Assembly (NCBI GenBank): GCA_965153355.1
Contig: OZ231126.1
Span: 112,282,001 to 112,346,000 of the forward strand
DNA from: Flaccisagitta enflata
Taxonomy: Eukaryota > Chaetognatha > Sagittoidea > Aphragmophora
Direction of reading: 5' to 3'
Length of the DNA stretch: 64,000 nt
Each line of letters opens with the position of its first letter. The stretch's first letter is position 1. A program made the position numbers and the translations under genes. This document shows, piece by piece, positions 1-12,148 of the stretch. The notes under the pieces were generated by a model. The model made no database searches, had not been told where the DNA came from, and saw nothing but the letters and a program-made list of their open reading frames with translations.

Positions 1-58
1 TCTGGAGTTATTTTGAGTCATTTTTTTGTTGTTTTTGGGAATTATTGGTTGCTTTTAG

Positions 59-1338
59 TAATTTTTGGTCATTTTTGGTCATTTTTGGTCATTTTTGTCA
101 TTTTGGTCATTTTGGTCATTATTGGTCATTTTAGATCAATTTTGGTCATTTTTGGTCATTTTTGGTCATTTTTGGTCATTTTTGGTCATTTTTGGTAATA
201 TTTGGTCATATTTGGTCATTTTTGGTCATTTTGGTCATTTTGGTCATTTTTGATCATTTTGGTCATTTTGGTCATTTTGGTCATTTTGGTCATTTTTGGT
301 CATTTATGGTCATTTATGGTCATTTTGATCATTTTTGGTCATTTTGATCATTTTTGGTCATTTTTGGTCATTTTTGGTCATTTTGATCATTTTGATCATT
401 TTGATCATTTTGGTCATTTTGGTCATTTTGATCATTTTGGTCATTTTGATCATTTTGGTCATTTTGGTCATTTTTGGTCATTTTTGGTCATTTTTGGTCA
501 TTTTGGTCATTTTTGGTCATTTTTGGTCATTTTTGATCATTTTTGGCCATTTTTGGTCATTTTTGGTCATTTTTGGTCATTTTTGGTCATTTTTGGTCAT
601 TTTTGGTCATTTTGGTCATTTTTGGTCATTTTTGGTCATATTTGGTCATTTTTGGTCATTTTTGGTCATTTTGGTCATTTTTGGTCATTTTTGGTCATTT
701 TTGGTCATTTTGGTCATTTTGGTCATTTTTGGTCATTTTTGGTCATTTTTGGTCATTTTGATCATAGTTGGTCATTTTTGGTCATTTTTGGTCATTTTTG
801 CTCATTTTGCTCATATTTGGCCATTTTTGGTAATTTTTGGCCATTTTTGGTAATTTTTGGTCATTTTGGTCATTTTTTTTCATTTATGCTCCTATTTGGT
901 TATTTTTGGTCATTTTTGGTCATTTTTGGTCATTTTGGTCATTTTGGTCATTTTTGGTCATTTTTGGCCATTTTGGTCATTTTTGGTCATTTTTGGTCAT
1001 TTTTGGTCATTTTTGGTCATTTTTGGTCATTTTTGGTCATTTTTGGTCATTTTGGTCATTTTTGGTCATTTTTGGTCATTTTTGGTCATTTTGGTCATTT
1101 TTGGTCATTTTTGGTCATTTTTGGTCATTTTTGGTCATTTTGGTCATTTTTGGTCATTTTTGGTCATTTTTGGTCATTTCGGTCATATTTGGTCATTTTT
1201 GGTCATTTTTGGTCATTTTGGTCATTTTGATCATTTTGGTCATTTTCGGTCATCTTCCGTCATTTTGGTCAATTTGGTCATTTTTGATCATTTTTGGTCA
1301 TTTTTGGTCATTTTTGGTCATTTTTGGTCATTTTTTGT
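59..1338. repeat. 10/11-bp minisatellite, unit TTTTTGGTCAT
   Basis: More than 100 near-perfect copies of TTTTTGGTCAT alternate irregularly with a 10-bp form lacking one T. A few units carry GATCA, GGCCA or GGTAA variants. The open frames over this block are a by-product of a stop-free repeat and are not genes. The T tracts recur at about one helical turn. Confidence 0.97.
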
Positions 1339-1668
1339 TAAAGTCTGCTGGTTAAAGTCTGCTGGTTAAAGTCTGCTGGTTAAAGTCTGCTGGTTAAAGT
1401 CTGCTGGTTAAAGTCTGCAGGTTGAAGTTTGCTGGTTAAAGTCTGCTGGTTAAAGTCTGCTGGGTAAAGTTTGCTGGTTTAAATCTGCTGGTTTAAATCT
1501 GCTGGTTTAAGTCTGCTGGTTTAAATCTAATGGGTTAAGTCTGCTGGTTAAAGTCTGCTGGTTTAAATCAGCTGGTTTAAGTCTGCTGGTTTAAGTCTGC
1601 TGGTTTAAGTCTAATGGTTTAAGTCTGCTGGTCTAATGGTTTAAGTCTGCTGGTTTAAGTCTGCTGGT
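1339..1668. repeat. 14-bp minisatellite, unit TTAAAGTCTGCTGG
   Basis: About 22 copies of a 14-bp unit abut the previous array directly. Later copies drift to GGTTTAAGTCTGCT and to an AATGG variant, so the unit changes gradually along the array. Confidence 0.95.
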
Positions 1669-1675
1669 TAAAATG

Positions 1676-2232
1676 ATATTAAAGATAAGTATGGTTTAAG
1701 TCTGGTTTAAGTCTATTTTAAGTATGGTTTAAGTCTGGTTTAAGTCTGGTTTACGTCTGGTTTAAGACTGGTTCGTGTCTGATTTATGTCTGGTTTAGGT
1801 CTGGGTTAGGTCTGGTTTAGGTCTGGTCTATGTCTGTTTTTTGTCTGGTTTATGTTTGATTTAGGTCTGATTTAGGTCTGGTTTTGGTCTGGTTTTGGTC
1901 TGGTTTGAGTCTGGTTTGAGTCTGGTTTGAGCCTTGTTTGAGCTTGGTTTGAGCCTGGTTTTGGCCTGGTTTAAGTCTGGTTTGAGTCTGGTTTGAGTCT
2001 GGTTTGAGTCTGGTTTGAGTCTGCTTTGAGTCTGGTTTGAGTCTGGTTTGAGTCTGGTTTGAGTCTGGCTTAAATCTGGTTTATGTCTGGTTTATGTCTG
2101 GTTTATGTCTGATTTTGGTCTGGTTTAATTCTGGTTTGAGTCTCGTTTGAGTCTCGTTTGAGTCTGGTTTGAGTCTGGTTTGAGTCTGGTTTGAGTCTGG
2201 TTTGGGTCTGTTTTGAGTTGCGTTTAAGTCTG
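1676..2232. repeat. 11-bp minisatellite, unit GGTTTGAGTCT
   Basis: Roughly 48 copies of an 11-bp unit, GGTTTGAGTCT or GGTTTAAGTCT, with TATG and TAGG variants. It seems to derive from the preceding 14-bp repeat by loss of TGC, because both share the GGTTTAAGTCT core. Confidence 0.93.
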
Positions 2233-3148
2233 ATTTTCAATAAAAAGATACAAAAAGGAGTCAGGTCAGTTCAGTTATTTTTGTCCTGCACGCGACTTAT
2301 AGGTGTTGGCCTTGTTTGAACATACTAAGAGATTAGAGATGAATCTAGGAGTTTCAAAGGTCATAGAGATTCAACAAGCCCGACCGGGCAACAATGCGTC
2401 CGGGTTGTGTCTCAGCGTGTATTGATCATGCGACATATGTATGGAGAGACAGATGGACGAACAGACGGGTGAAAAGACTCTCAAAACATGTTGGTTGATC
2501 ATTTGTTTCAGTGTAGGACGCATATAAAAACTTAAGTCCATCTGTCTGTTTGTCTGCCAGTAGGCCCAACTTTTATATGTGCTGATACACGCAGCGTTGG
2601 TCAAATGACCTTATTTTGAAAAGATGTGGTAGATGGAGTTACTTGTTGCACTTATGTCACCCCAATTATCCGTCCGTAACAATCCCGAGCATGCTACAGC
2701 TGATTGAAATAAATGTGTCACCACTGTATTACACCCTTTCGACAGTCCTGTGGCAACTCTGGAACCACTAATATACCAAGGCGATGACTGTCAAGTACAG
2801 TGTTAAGTCCCTTGGATTGCTATGGTAGGGGACAAGCAACAACTCAAAATTTCTAAAGTTGGGTGCGCAGCTTGTTTTGAAAAAAACTTGCCCCCTGAAT
2901 TGTTGAGTCATTGAAGGCGCAAATCACCACTGATCTCGGCGTTCTTGGTTTTGTTTGACGGAGATTTGATTTCTCTCAACGTCGGCTTTTACTAATTATC
3001 ATTATTTTCTTCTTCGGGGCCCCTAAGGGCCCCAAAGAGCCCTTAATGTAGATTTTTAAAGAAAAAAAATGGGGTGCAATCGATAGGAAATTGTTTAATT
3101 CGCCTAGATCCAAAATCTTGTATTTTCATTTTTTTTTTTCAAAAAACT

Positions 3149-3150
<2 letters not shown>
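2233..3150. other. Gene-free stretch
   Basis: No convincing coding signal was seen. A fragment of the AGTCGCGTGCACGCGACT repeat family lies near 2288-2310. A short self-complementary GGGGCCCCTAAGGGCCCC lies near 3016. Confidence 0.6.
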
Positions 3151-3242
<92 letters not shown>

Positions 3243-3300
3243 GTAACATACAAACAGACAAACAAACAGACAGACAGAAAGACAGAAAACAGAGAGAAAA
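3151..3300. repeat. (GA)n followed by (CAGA)n microsatellite
   Basis: An uninterrupted GA run of about 60 bp changes into CAGA tetramers and then decays. From about 3330 to 3580 the sequence CAAAATTGCCCC recurs several times. Confidence 0.95.
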
Positions 3301-3979
3301 TGCACATAAAAATGTCGTAAAAGAATATCTCAGAATTGCCCCGCAAAATTGCCCTGCAAAAAATTGCCCCACAAAATTGCCTCCGGGGCACATGTGATCT
3401 GTCATTTTTCTTTCATCAATTTTCTGTCATATGAGACAGATCATGAATGAAAACACCTTCCTTATAGCTATATCAGTTCACCAAACATCCCAAAGCCATT
3501 GCCAAATCACATATGGTGACCCTCAAATTTCGCCCCCTCAAAATTGCCCCCGGTCCAAACCAAAAGTGGAATATTTTTGTGGGGCGAGTTGATGACCAAA
3601 AATTCCACTATTAGTACACTGTGGACAGGCAGCTTGATGCATCATCTACATGATATTAGAGTTGGCGTATGGTACAGACAGAGCCATAGACCCATAATAC
3701 ATGCTTAGTTGAATAACATAAATAATAACCAAACACATATAACCCTAATGCAATTTTGTCCATAGTAAACTAAAAATCATGTTTTGGATAAATCCTGGCA
3801 TAATCCTAATATCACCTCATGATTTTGTCCTGAATTTGCTTGATGATCTCACATTTTGGGTTCAAAAGAGGTGGAGGACTGGGAGGACCTCACCCAGACC
3901 CAAAAGAATGAGCTTGAGGAGGAGAATGATTTTAATGATGGTAGCAGTGACAAAATCATAGTTATGGTTGCCCACCAAG

Positions 3980-5105
3980 GCCAGACTTGGAAATTTCCCT
4001 CCTTGTCAGGAATAAACCTAAAATATTGCCCAATGAATCACATTTTGGGAGGTATTCAAACATTCTGCATCTTCCTCAGTAAAGAAATCAATCAATTTTG
4101 CCCTTTTGAATTTTCCCGTGGAGGATCGCGGAATCCATCCATCAGCCCCCTTTGCCTTGGTGATTTCCCCGCGGTCTTTTTCCAATGGACGGCACTGGCA
4201 AACAGAGAGAGGGAGAAGATGGCAATTCAGGATCCAAACCCAGTAGATCATAAACTACAACTCCACCAAGTTTCATTACAATCCTTGCCTTCTATAGGCT
4301 CCCCCTTCTCTATCTGTTTTTCCCCGGGTCTTTCCGATCTTTTTCACCCAAAACTGCGGGACTCATTCCCCCGCTCTTTTTCTCATGGACAGCAGGGGCA
4401 AACAAAGAAAGAGAGAAGGTGGCAATTCAGTAGCCAGACCCCTCGTGGCACATACTATCACTTCACCAAGTTTCAGCTCAATCCGTGCATTTATCTATAG
4501 GCTTCCCAATCCCTGTTTATCCCGGGCCACCAATCTTTTTCATCGAGGTTTGTGGACCTCAACGGCTTCAGTCGCCTTGGCCTTTTTATCCAAAACAATC
4601 GGATTAACATTACGCGAGAACTAGCAACAGGAAATGATTGAAATTTGGTACACAGACCCCTAGTGACATGTTCTACCACTGTGCCGAGTTTCATCCCCCT
4701 TTGCCGCCGGGAACCCCCTCTACCAACGGATGGACGGACCAACGGACATAGTCGCGTGCACGCGACTGATAATGATCAAACAAACATTACGCGAGAACTA
4801 GCCAAAGGAAACAATTGATATTTTAAACACACACCCCTTGTGACATGATCTATCACCATGCCGAGTTTCATTCCCCTCCGCCGCTGGGAACCCCCTCTAC
4901 CGACGGACGAAGATGGTCGCATGCACGCGACTGAAAACGATCAAACGAACATTATGCAAAAACCAGCCACAGGGATTGGTTCTAATTTGGTACACAGACC
5001 CCTCGCGACATGTTCTACCACCGTGCCGAGTTTCATCCCCCTCCGCCGCCGGGAACCCCCTCTACCGATGGACGAACATGGTCGCATGCACGCGATTGAA
5101 AACTA
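3980..5105. repeat. Diverged tandem array of 165-195 bp units
   Basis: At least three recent units start at ATTACGCGAGAACTAG (about 4609, 4786 and 4951). Each runs through a GTGCCGAGTTTCATCCCCC block and a GGGAACCCCCTCTACC block to a GTCGCGTGCACGCGACT-like palindrome. Older units are visible from about 4190 and 4385, sharing GGGCAAACA and GGCAATTCAG. The short open frames here are repeat artefacts. Confidence 0.8.
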
Positions 5106-5640
5106 ACAACGATCATAAAAGCTCTCAATCACCCTAAAAGTAGCTCTCAAAAGCCCTGTGGCCCTAATTGCCTCCTCCCCCTCCTCCTCCTCCACCTCCT
5201 CTCTATCTCTCTCTCCTTGTCTTTGCCCTTTACCACCATCATCACCAAGTTTACCACCAATGATCCTTTGCTTTTTTACAGGCCAAAATCACTTGTACAA
5301 GTTGCATAGCATTTAAGAAAATGAGACAAAGATAGCTAGATGAAAAATAACGTAAGAGACAAAGATAGAGACAAAGAAATAACTATGTGAAAAATCTGAG
5401 ATTGTATTATCCTTTTCAAATCAAAAAGCGACAACCAAAAAAAATTTTTTGGGGGTCAAACCTTGTTCTGCCGACTTCATAAATGTGCTCCCCCAGTGCC
5501 ATGGCTTTATTGATTTTGTGAAAACTCCTCATTTCACTACTCACTAGTGAACATCTCTATCTAAGCAAAGTGTTTCCTAATAAATGGTAGGAATGATGGT
5601 AACTTTTCCCTAACTAAGAGGTTTTACCCCTCCCTTCGTC
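5106..5640. other. Gene-free stretch
   Basis: CCTCCTCC-rich near 5165 and otherwise AT-rich. No gene, RNA or element boundary was recognised. Confidence 0.5.
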
Positions 5641-5671
5641 CTGTGTGTGTGTGTGTGTGTGTGTGTGTGCA

Positions 5672-5712
<41 letters not shown>

Positions 5713-5732
5713 TCTCTCTCTCTCTCTCTCTC
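5641..5732. repeat. (GT)n / (CT)n compound microsatellite
   Basis: About 70 bp of GT with one GCATGC interruption is followed directly by about 20 bp of CT. Confidence 0.97.
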
Positions 5733-5848
5733 CCCCAAAATAGAAATGGCTGTATCCATTGGGTAAGACATCATCAAATCTATCATTGTAAACAATTATA
5801 ATATGTGTATTCAAAATGAAAGTGCATCACAATCGCTGAATTTCTTCT

Positions 5849-5992
5849 GCAGGGTGTCACAAAGTGCCCAAGCGGCGCTCGTAGGAAGCTAGCTAGGCTG
5901 GTAGGAAGGAGAGAAAGAGGAAAAAAGAAGAAGAAGAGGAAAAGGAAGGAAGGAATGAAAGGAGGGAAAAGAAATAGGAAGAGGGGTTAGAA
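5849..5992. mobile_element. Copy of an AGGGT...AAAGTGCCCAAGC element with a polypurine tail
   Basis: The start AGGGTGTCACAAAGTGCCC, a GTAGGAAGCTAGCT block and a purine-only stretch match a second copy at 16470-16773. The far end of this copy was not identified. Confidence 0.5.
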
Positions 5993-6155
5993 AATGAATT
6001 AAAGGCAAAACAAGTTTTTTTCCTTTAGTAAATGAAGTTCCTGCAATTGTTTTCCTCAATACATTCTAATGTTTTTAAAAGACTGAAAGAAGAAAAGAAA
6101 AACAAGCCTAGGAAAATAAGATAGTGGTAGTTATTTTACTGATAACTATCTCTAC

Positions 6156-6602
6156 TTGTCTTCCTTCCTTACCTCCTTCCTTTCTTCCTATCCTTCCCTC
6201 CTCCCTTCCCTCTATCATTTTCCTCCTATTCCTTCCTCCCTTCTTGTTTCCTTTCTTCCATCCTTCTTTCCTTCCTTCTTCCTTTCCCTCCTTCCCCCTT
6301 GTTTCTATTTTTTCCTCTTGTTCTGTCCTCTTCCATTCCTTCCTTTCTTCCCTACATCATTTCTTCTTACTATGTTTCCCTCCCGCTTTCCTATTATTTT
6401 CTTCCTAATCCATCCTTCCCTGTCATTCTTGTTTCCTTTCTTCTTTTCTTTTTTTCCTTCTTTCCTGTTCCTTCCTCCCTCCTTTAATTCCTTCCTTCTA
6501 ACCATTCTTATTCCTTCCTCCCTCCCTTTCTGTCCTCCTTGCTTCCTTCAATTCTTTCCTACTTTCCATTGCTTTCTTCCTTCCTCCTTCCCTTCCTCCT
6601 TC
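6156..6602. repeat. Polypyrimidine tract, (CTTC)(CTTCC)n-like
   Basis: About 450 bp is almost pure pyrimidine on the plus strand, with TTCC and CTTCC periodicity. The polypurine stretch at 5911-5992 lies just upstream. The long open frame rich in Ser, Phe, Pro and Leu here is an artefact of composition. Confidence 0.93.
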
Positions 6603-7744
6603 AAATATTATGTAGCTACATTTGACTTGCTGACAGACCAACAGAACGAGTGCAAGTGACTTTAAATACTACTTAATACTTTTTCTCTTCCGTGAACTTT
6701 ATCATGATGTATCTTATAAGAGAATGCTATTTGGCTTCCCCATTTAGCCCATTCACCCCATTTACCCCATTCACCCCATTTAAATCAACAAGGCCAGATA
6801 CACGGCTACCCCATGTGCGGGTGGGTAGGGGCTGTATTTGAGGTCACTGGAACATTTGGTTTCTGGTTTCATCTGCGATAATCATACGCATTTTCAGTAG
6901 GAAGGTACAGTTGGAGAATTTTTGCTCGTAGGAAACAAAAAATTTTGTTACACCCTGTTCTTCTGAACATTGAGCAGCTGAGAAGTGTCTCCAGGAATTT
7001 TTATCTCCAGGTGAAAGAACTTTGATATTACTCTTCTATTTGGTATCAATTTTAACAAAAATGAGAGTTCGCCATAAGCATACAAGAATATAAGGTGGAT
7101 CAAATCATGATTCAAAAATACCAGGCAACATTACTGCTTGTTTAATTTGGGGGCCCGGCGGCCAATTTGCGGGCCCCAGGGCTGAATATATCCCTTGACC
7201 TAGCCATTGGTGAAATCTGCAAAGTTTGTCATTCTTTTGAAAGTATGAAATATTGAGATCAAAATTTTTCTATTTTGTCACCTGACTTGTGTCCACTGAA
7301 AAGCCTTGCAACACAGATCAAACGTAGCCTCTACAAAAAGAAAACTGTGACAGGCTATCATAACCACCAGAGTAAGAACATGCAACTCTTGTAAAAGTCG
7401 TATGTTCTAGAAAATGCAAATCTTTGACCCATTTCACAGATTTGTTATTTTCAAGGAGGACATCACATATTTTGTTACAAATGTTTGCCCAATTTTTGGT
7501 CTGAATTATGTTTCAGAAGATGATTACAATTGTTCCAGTGAGAATGAATTCAGCCAAATGTTTGCTGTTAATACAATTTGCCTGCTGACAATAACCATTT
7601 GTTGCAGTTGAGAGAATATTTATTATATACTAGAAAAAAAGTGCATGAATAGAAATTTTGATACGATTGTGCAGCAGGTCATAAAAAGTACCCTAAAGCC
7701 TGACCAAAACAAATGTGTTTCTATCATGTGGAAATCACCTTTTA
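6603..7744. other. Gene-free stretch with part of a dispersed element
   Basis: Around 6788-6860 lies AAGGCCAGATACACGGC followed by GTGCGGGTGGGTAGGGG. This matches the left part of the GTCGCG family, best seen at 26765. The rest is AT-rich with no gene recognised. Confidence 0.5.
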
Positions 7745-7890
7745 TTTAATTCAAGATTCAATTCAAGATTCAATTCAAGATTCAATTCAAGATTCAATTC
7801 AATTCAATTCAAGATCCAATTCAAGATCCAATTCAAGATCCGATTCAAGATTCAATTCAAGATTCAATTCAAGACTAAATTCAAGATATC
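7745..7890. repeat. 12-bp tandem repeat, unit ATTCAATTCAAG
   Basis: About eleven copies of an ATTCAAG/ATTCAATTCAAG unit end in GATATCATTT. Shorter arrays with the same GATATCATT end lie at 8219-8271 and 8918-8980, so the array moves or duplicates as part of a larger repeat. Confidence 0.9.
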
Positions 7891-8218
7891 ATTTTTTTTT
7901 GAACCTCACTGGAACACGCCCGCTTAGAGGCATATCTGCTGATAAGACATGAAATTTCAGGTCCCAACCAAAAATTCATATTTTTTCTTCACTGGCAATC
8001 AAGCAGCTTCACTACACTGCATATTTTTGTTTTGACATATTTAGTGAACTGTATTTTGTTTGGCCAAACAGACTATTGAGTTGAATAATGAACACCATTG
8101 CTTTCTCATGCATAATTTGTATAAAAGCGCAGATTAATATGTTAAAACACTGCCGGCTCCTACCATGGCATAAAAATACCCTAAAGCCTAACCAACACAA
8201 ATATATTTCTATTGTTTT

Positions 8219-8271
8219 ATTTAATTCAAGATTCAATTCAAGATTCAATCCAAGATTCAATTCAAGATATC
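8219..8271. repeat. Second ATTCAATTCAAG array
   Basis: Four units end in GATATCATT. The flank just upstream (CCCTAAAGCCTAACCAACACAAAT) is also shared with the 7745 array. Confidence 0.85.
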
Positions 8272-8383
8272 ATTTACTGCAGTACAGCCTCACTGGAACA
8301 CACCTGCTTAAAAGGCATATGCGCCAATATTATTAGATGCGCAGATTATTATCATAAAACACTGCCGGCTCCGGTACTGTCAA

Positions 8384-8676
8384 ACACTGGCTCTCACCAA
8401 TCTTACCATAGACGAGGCTTGGTAAAAAAATATCTCTTGCAAATTTTCAGGCCTCTGGGATAAGGGGAACCTTTGTTAGGGTGACCTTGAAGTTTCCATA
8501 GAAATCTATGGCAGAGACAAAATTTGCATGATAGAAATACTGATTCCAATGCTAATTCAATGCAATCTTCAACCTCACCCTAACAAAGGTTCCTGCTATC
8601 TGAGAGGCCCAAAATTTTGCATGGAATATTTTTTTACCAAGCCTCAACTGTGGTAAGATTGGTGAAAGCCATAGTC
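8384..8676. mobile_element. Hairpin (foldback) MITE
   Basis: Left arm 8384-8492 and right arm 8561-8676 are imperfect reverse complements. Shared blocks include CACCAATCTTACC, GGCTTGGTAAAAAA, AGGCCTCTG and CCTTTGTTAGGGTGA. The loop is about 70 bp. No open frame is present, so this is a non-autonomous foldback element. Confidence 0.85.
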
Positions 8677-8917
8677 GAAGTTTGGGGCGCTTCAAGGGAC
8701 GTAATGGTTATCTGTAATCTTTTTAAGCACGTGACTTTACAACCCGCTTTGACCGTCAGTCAGTTGGTTGGTTGGTTGGTACTTTTTTTCATGATTTTAT
8801 TTTTTTGACTTCACTGCTTCTGCCCTAATGGTCCAGTGGCTTCAGTAGCCGTGTATCTGTCCTTGTTTGATTAGAGTTAGGGATGGCGCTAGGGTTAGGG
8901 TTAGGGAAGAAATTTTG

Positions 8918-8980
8918 ATTCAAGATTCGATTCAAGATTCAATTTAAGATTCAATTCAAGATTTAATTCAAGATATCATT
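8918..8980. repeat. Third ATTCAATTCAAG array
   Basis: Five diverged units end in GATATCATTC. Upstream, 8860-8905 carries a short GGGTTAGGGTTAGGG stretch and the end of a GTCGCG-family fragment. Confidence 0.8.
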
Positions 8981-9079
8981 CACATTTTTTTTTGCAATTA
9001 TATGGTTTTTTTTGTGGACTTAGAACTTAGAACTGACTTGGGGATCTGTCTGAAACCTGTCTTAGAATGAGTTTCTTGT

Positions 9080-9611
9080 TCAAGTACGAGCGAGGAAGAT
9101 GGCCATCACGTGGGTCAGGACGAGGCCAATGATGAAGGTCAAAGTATGTAACTTGCCGACGGCCGCAGAACCATTATCATTTTCATTTTCATCAGATGTT
9201 TTATCTTCAGAATCTGGACAAAATTATTAAACATGTAATCACATACAAATGTAAAATGATTTCTCTCGACATCGGTTACAAAACCGAATAAGTGCTCAAT
9301 TTTCTAGTTACATGGGCATCATAAACTTTGGGATGTGTTTGTATGTGATCAATATCAAGACAACATCCGCTTAGGGTGCACAGCAATTACCTTTACATGG
9401 TTTTGCCGTTTTGCACTTATCCTTGATATCTTGTACAGTAGGTGGTTTTTCTTCAGCAGCGATGAAGCATTCAGTTCCATTCTTGCACGGCTATAAAATT
9501 TGAAAACATGAGAAAAGTTAGACACAAATGGGCTTAGACGAAACATTCACCTTAATATGAGTGCATATAAATACAAATATTCCATCCATCCTTCCCTTGT
9601 AAACACAATCT

Positions 9612-9697
<86 letters not shown>

Positions 9698-10814
9698 ACA
9701 TGCACACGCACATGCATTACATTTGCGTGCTTTGCATAGAATCCCTTCACCCTGCTTAGGTAATGTGGAGGTGCAAAAATCATGTAGATGACCATTTTTC
9801 TTTTTTCAAAATTCCCACATCTTCCATTTTTGTTTTCCCCAAATTTGGCAAAATCCTGTGTAGTTTTGTTACAAAAAGGAAAATTTTTTGTTTTAAAAAA
9901 AACATGATGCTTGTAAAAATAAGGTAAAATCTTTGAACATAAGCTATGAAAAAGCTTATGAAAAAGCAGAATTGTAAATCTTTAGAAAAAAAGAAATTTG
10001 TAAAAGTTGATTCAAACAATATCAGCATATTGTTTTATCCCACTGTATTATGCAAAATAGGCCCTCAAAAACAATTTTCTAAATAATGGAAGATGAAGAA
10101 TTTTTGATAAAAGGAAAATGGTGAGGGTCCTAAAATTGGCCATTCCACATTAGGTAAGGAGGGCGAGAAGAAATAAACAACTTTTGCTATGTGAAGCACC
10201 CAAGCATTACATATGTATATTTTGCATCTTCAACGCAATTCTCTCTCTCTCTTTCACATGCACACGCATTACATAATTATAACTATCTTTTGCGACGCAA
10301 TCATTTTCTCCAGTAAAAGAACCGGATCCATCTGCGGTGTACTTGCATATTGCTGCATCAGCTTTACATTTCAGTATAGCAGTAGAAGAAATATCGCCTT
10401 TGAAGCATTTTTTCTTTTCTGAAAATCAAGAAAGACAAATTTATTTAACATGTAATCACATACAAATGTACAATGATTTCTCTCGACATCAGTTACAAAA
10501 CCCAAAAAGTGATCAATTTTCTAGTTACATGGGCATCATAAACTTTGGGATGTGTTTGTATGTGATCAATATCAAGACAACATCCGTTTAGGGTGCACAG
10601 CAATTACCTTTACATGGTTGTGCCGTTTTGCAGGTACCCTCGATATCTTGTGCAGTAGGTGGTGTTTCTTTAGCAGTGATGAAGCATTCAGTTCCATTCT
10701 TGCACGGCTATAAAATTTGAAAACATGAGAAAAGTTAGACACAAATGGGCTTAGACGAAACATTCACCTTAATATGAGTGCATATAAATACAAATATTCC
10801 ATCCATCCTTCCCT

Positions 10815-10870
<56 letters not shown>

Positions 10871-11458
10871 TCTCTCTCTCTCTCTCTCTCTCTTTCACAT
10901 GCACACGCATTACATGATTATAAAACTCTTCTTCTTTGACGCAAGCATCTGCTCCCTTAAAACCGGATCCATCTGGGTTGTTGTACTTGCAAAATGGTGA
11001 ATTTTCAGCACATTTCAGTGTAGCTGTAGGATTAGAAATATCGCCTTGGAGGCATTTGTTCTTTTCTGAAAATCAAGAAAGACAAATTTATTTAACATGT
11101 AATCACATACAAATGTACAATGATTTCTCTCGACATCAGTTACAAAACCCAAAAAGTGATCAATTTTCTAGTTACATGGGCATCATAAACTTTGGGATGT
11201 GTTTGTATGTGATCAATATCAAGACAACATCCGTTTAGGGTGCACAGCAATTACCTTTACATGGTTTTGCCGTTTTGCACTTATTCTTGATTTGTTGTTC
11301 AGTAAGTAATTTTTCTTCAGCAGCGATGAGGCATTCAGTTCCATTCTTGCACGGCTATAAAATTTGAAAACATGAGAAAAGTTAGACACAAATGGGCTTA
11401 GACGAAACATTCACCTTAATATGAGTGCGTGTAAATACAAATATTTCATCCATCCTTC

Positions 11459-11529
<71 letters not shown>

Positions 11530-12088
11530 ACATGCACACGCATTACATAATTATAAAACTCTCCTTCGACGCAATCATCTGCTCCCATAAAACCGTTTCC
11601 ATCTGGGTTGTTGTACTTGCAAAATCGTAAATTTTCAGCACATTTCAGAATAGCAGGAGAAGAAATATCGCCTTTGAAGCATTTTCTCTTTTCTGAAAAT
11701 CAAGAAAGACAAATTTATTTAACATGTAATCACATACAAATGTACAATGATTTCTCTCGACATCAGTTACAAAACCAAAAAAGTGATCAATTTTCTAGTT
11801 ACATGGGCATCATAAACTTTGGGATGTATTTGTATGTGATCAATATCAAGACAACATCCGTTTAGGGTGCACAGCAATTACCTTTACATGGTTTTGCCGT
11901 TTTGCAGATAACCTCGATATCTTGTTTAGTAGGTGGTGCTTCTTCAGCATCGATGAAGCATACAGCTCCATTCTTGCACGGCTATAAAATTTGAAAACAT
12001 GAGAAAAGTTAGACATAAATGAGCTTAGACGAAACATTCACCTTAATATGAGTGCGTGTAAATACAAATATTCCATCCATCCTTCCCT

Positions 12089-12148
<60 letters not shown>

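Noticed and set aside
8884-8905. GGGTTAGGGTTAGGG resembling telomeric repeats
   Set aside because: Only about three units in the middle of other repeats; too short to claim an interstitial telomere.
9557-9739. Ser/Leu and Arg/Glu open frames over (CT)n tracts, here and at about 3.1, 11.4, 17.5, 19.1, 24.9, 26.5, 42 and 43.8 kb
   Set aside because: Dinucleotide repeats have no stops in most frames, so these frames are compositional artefacts.
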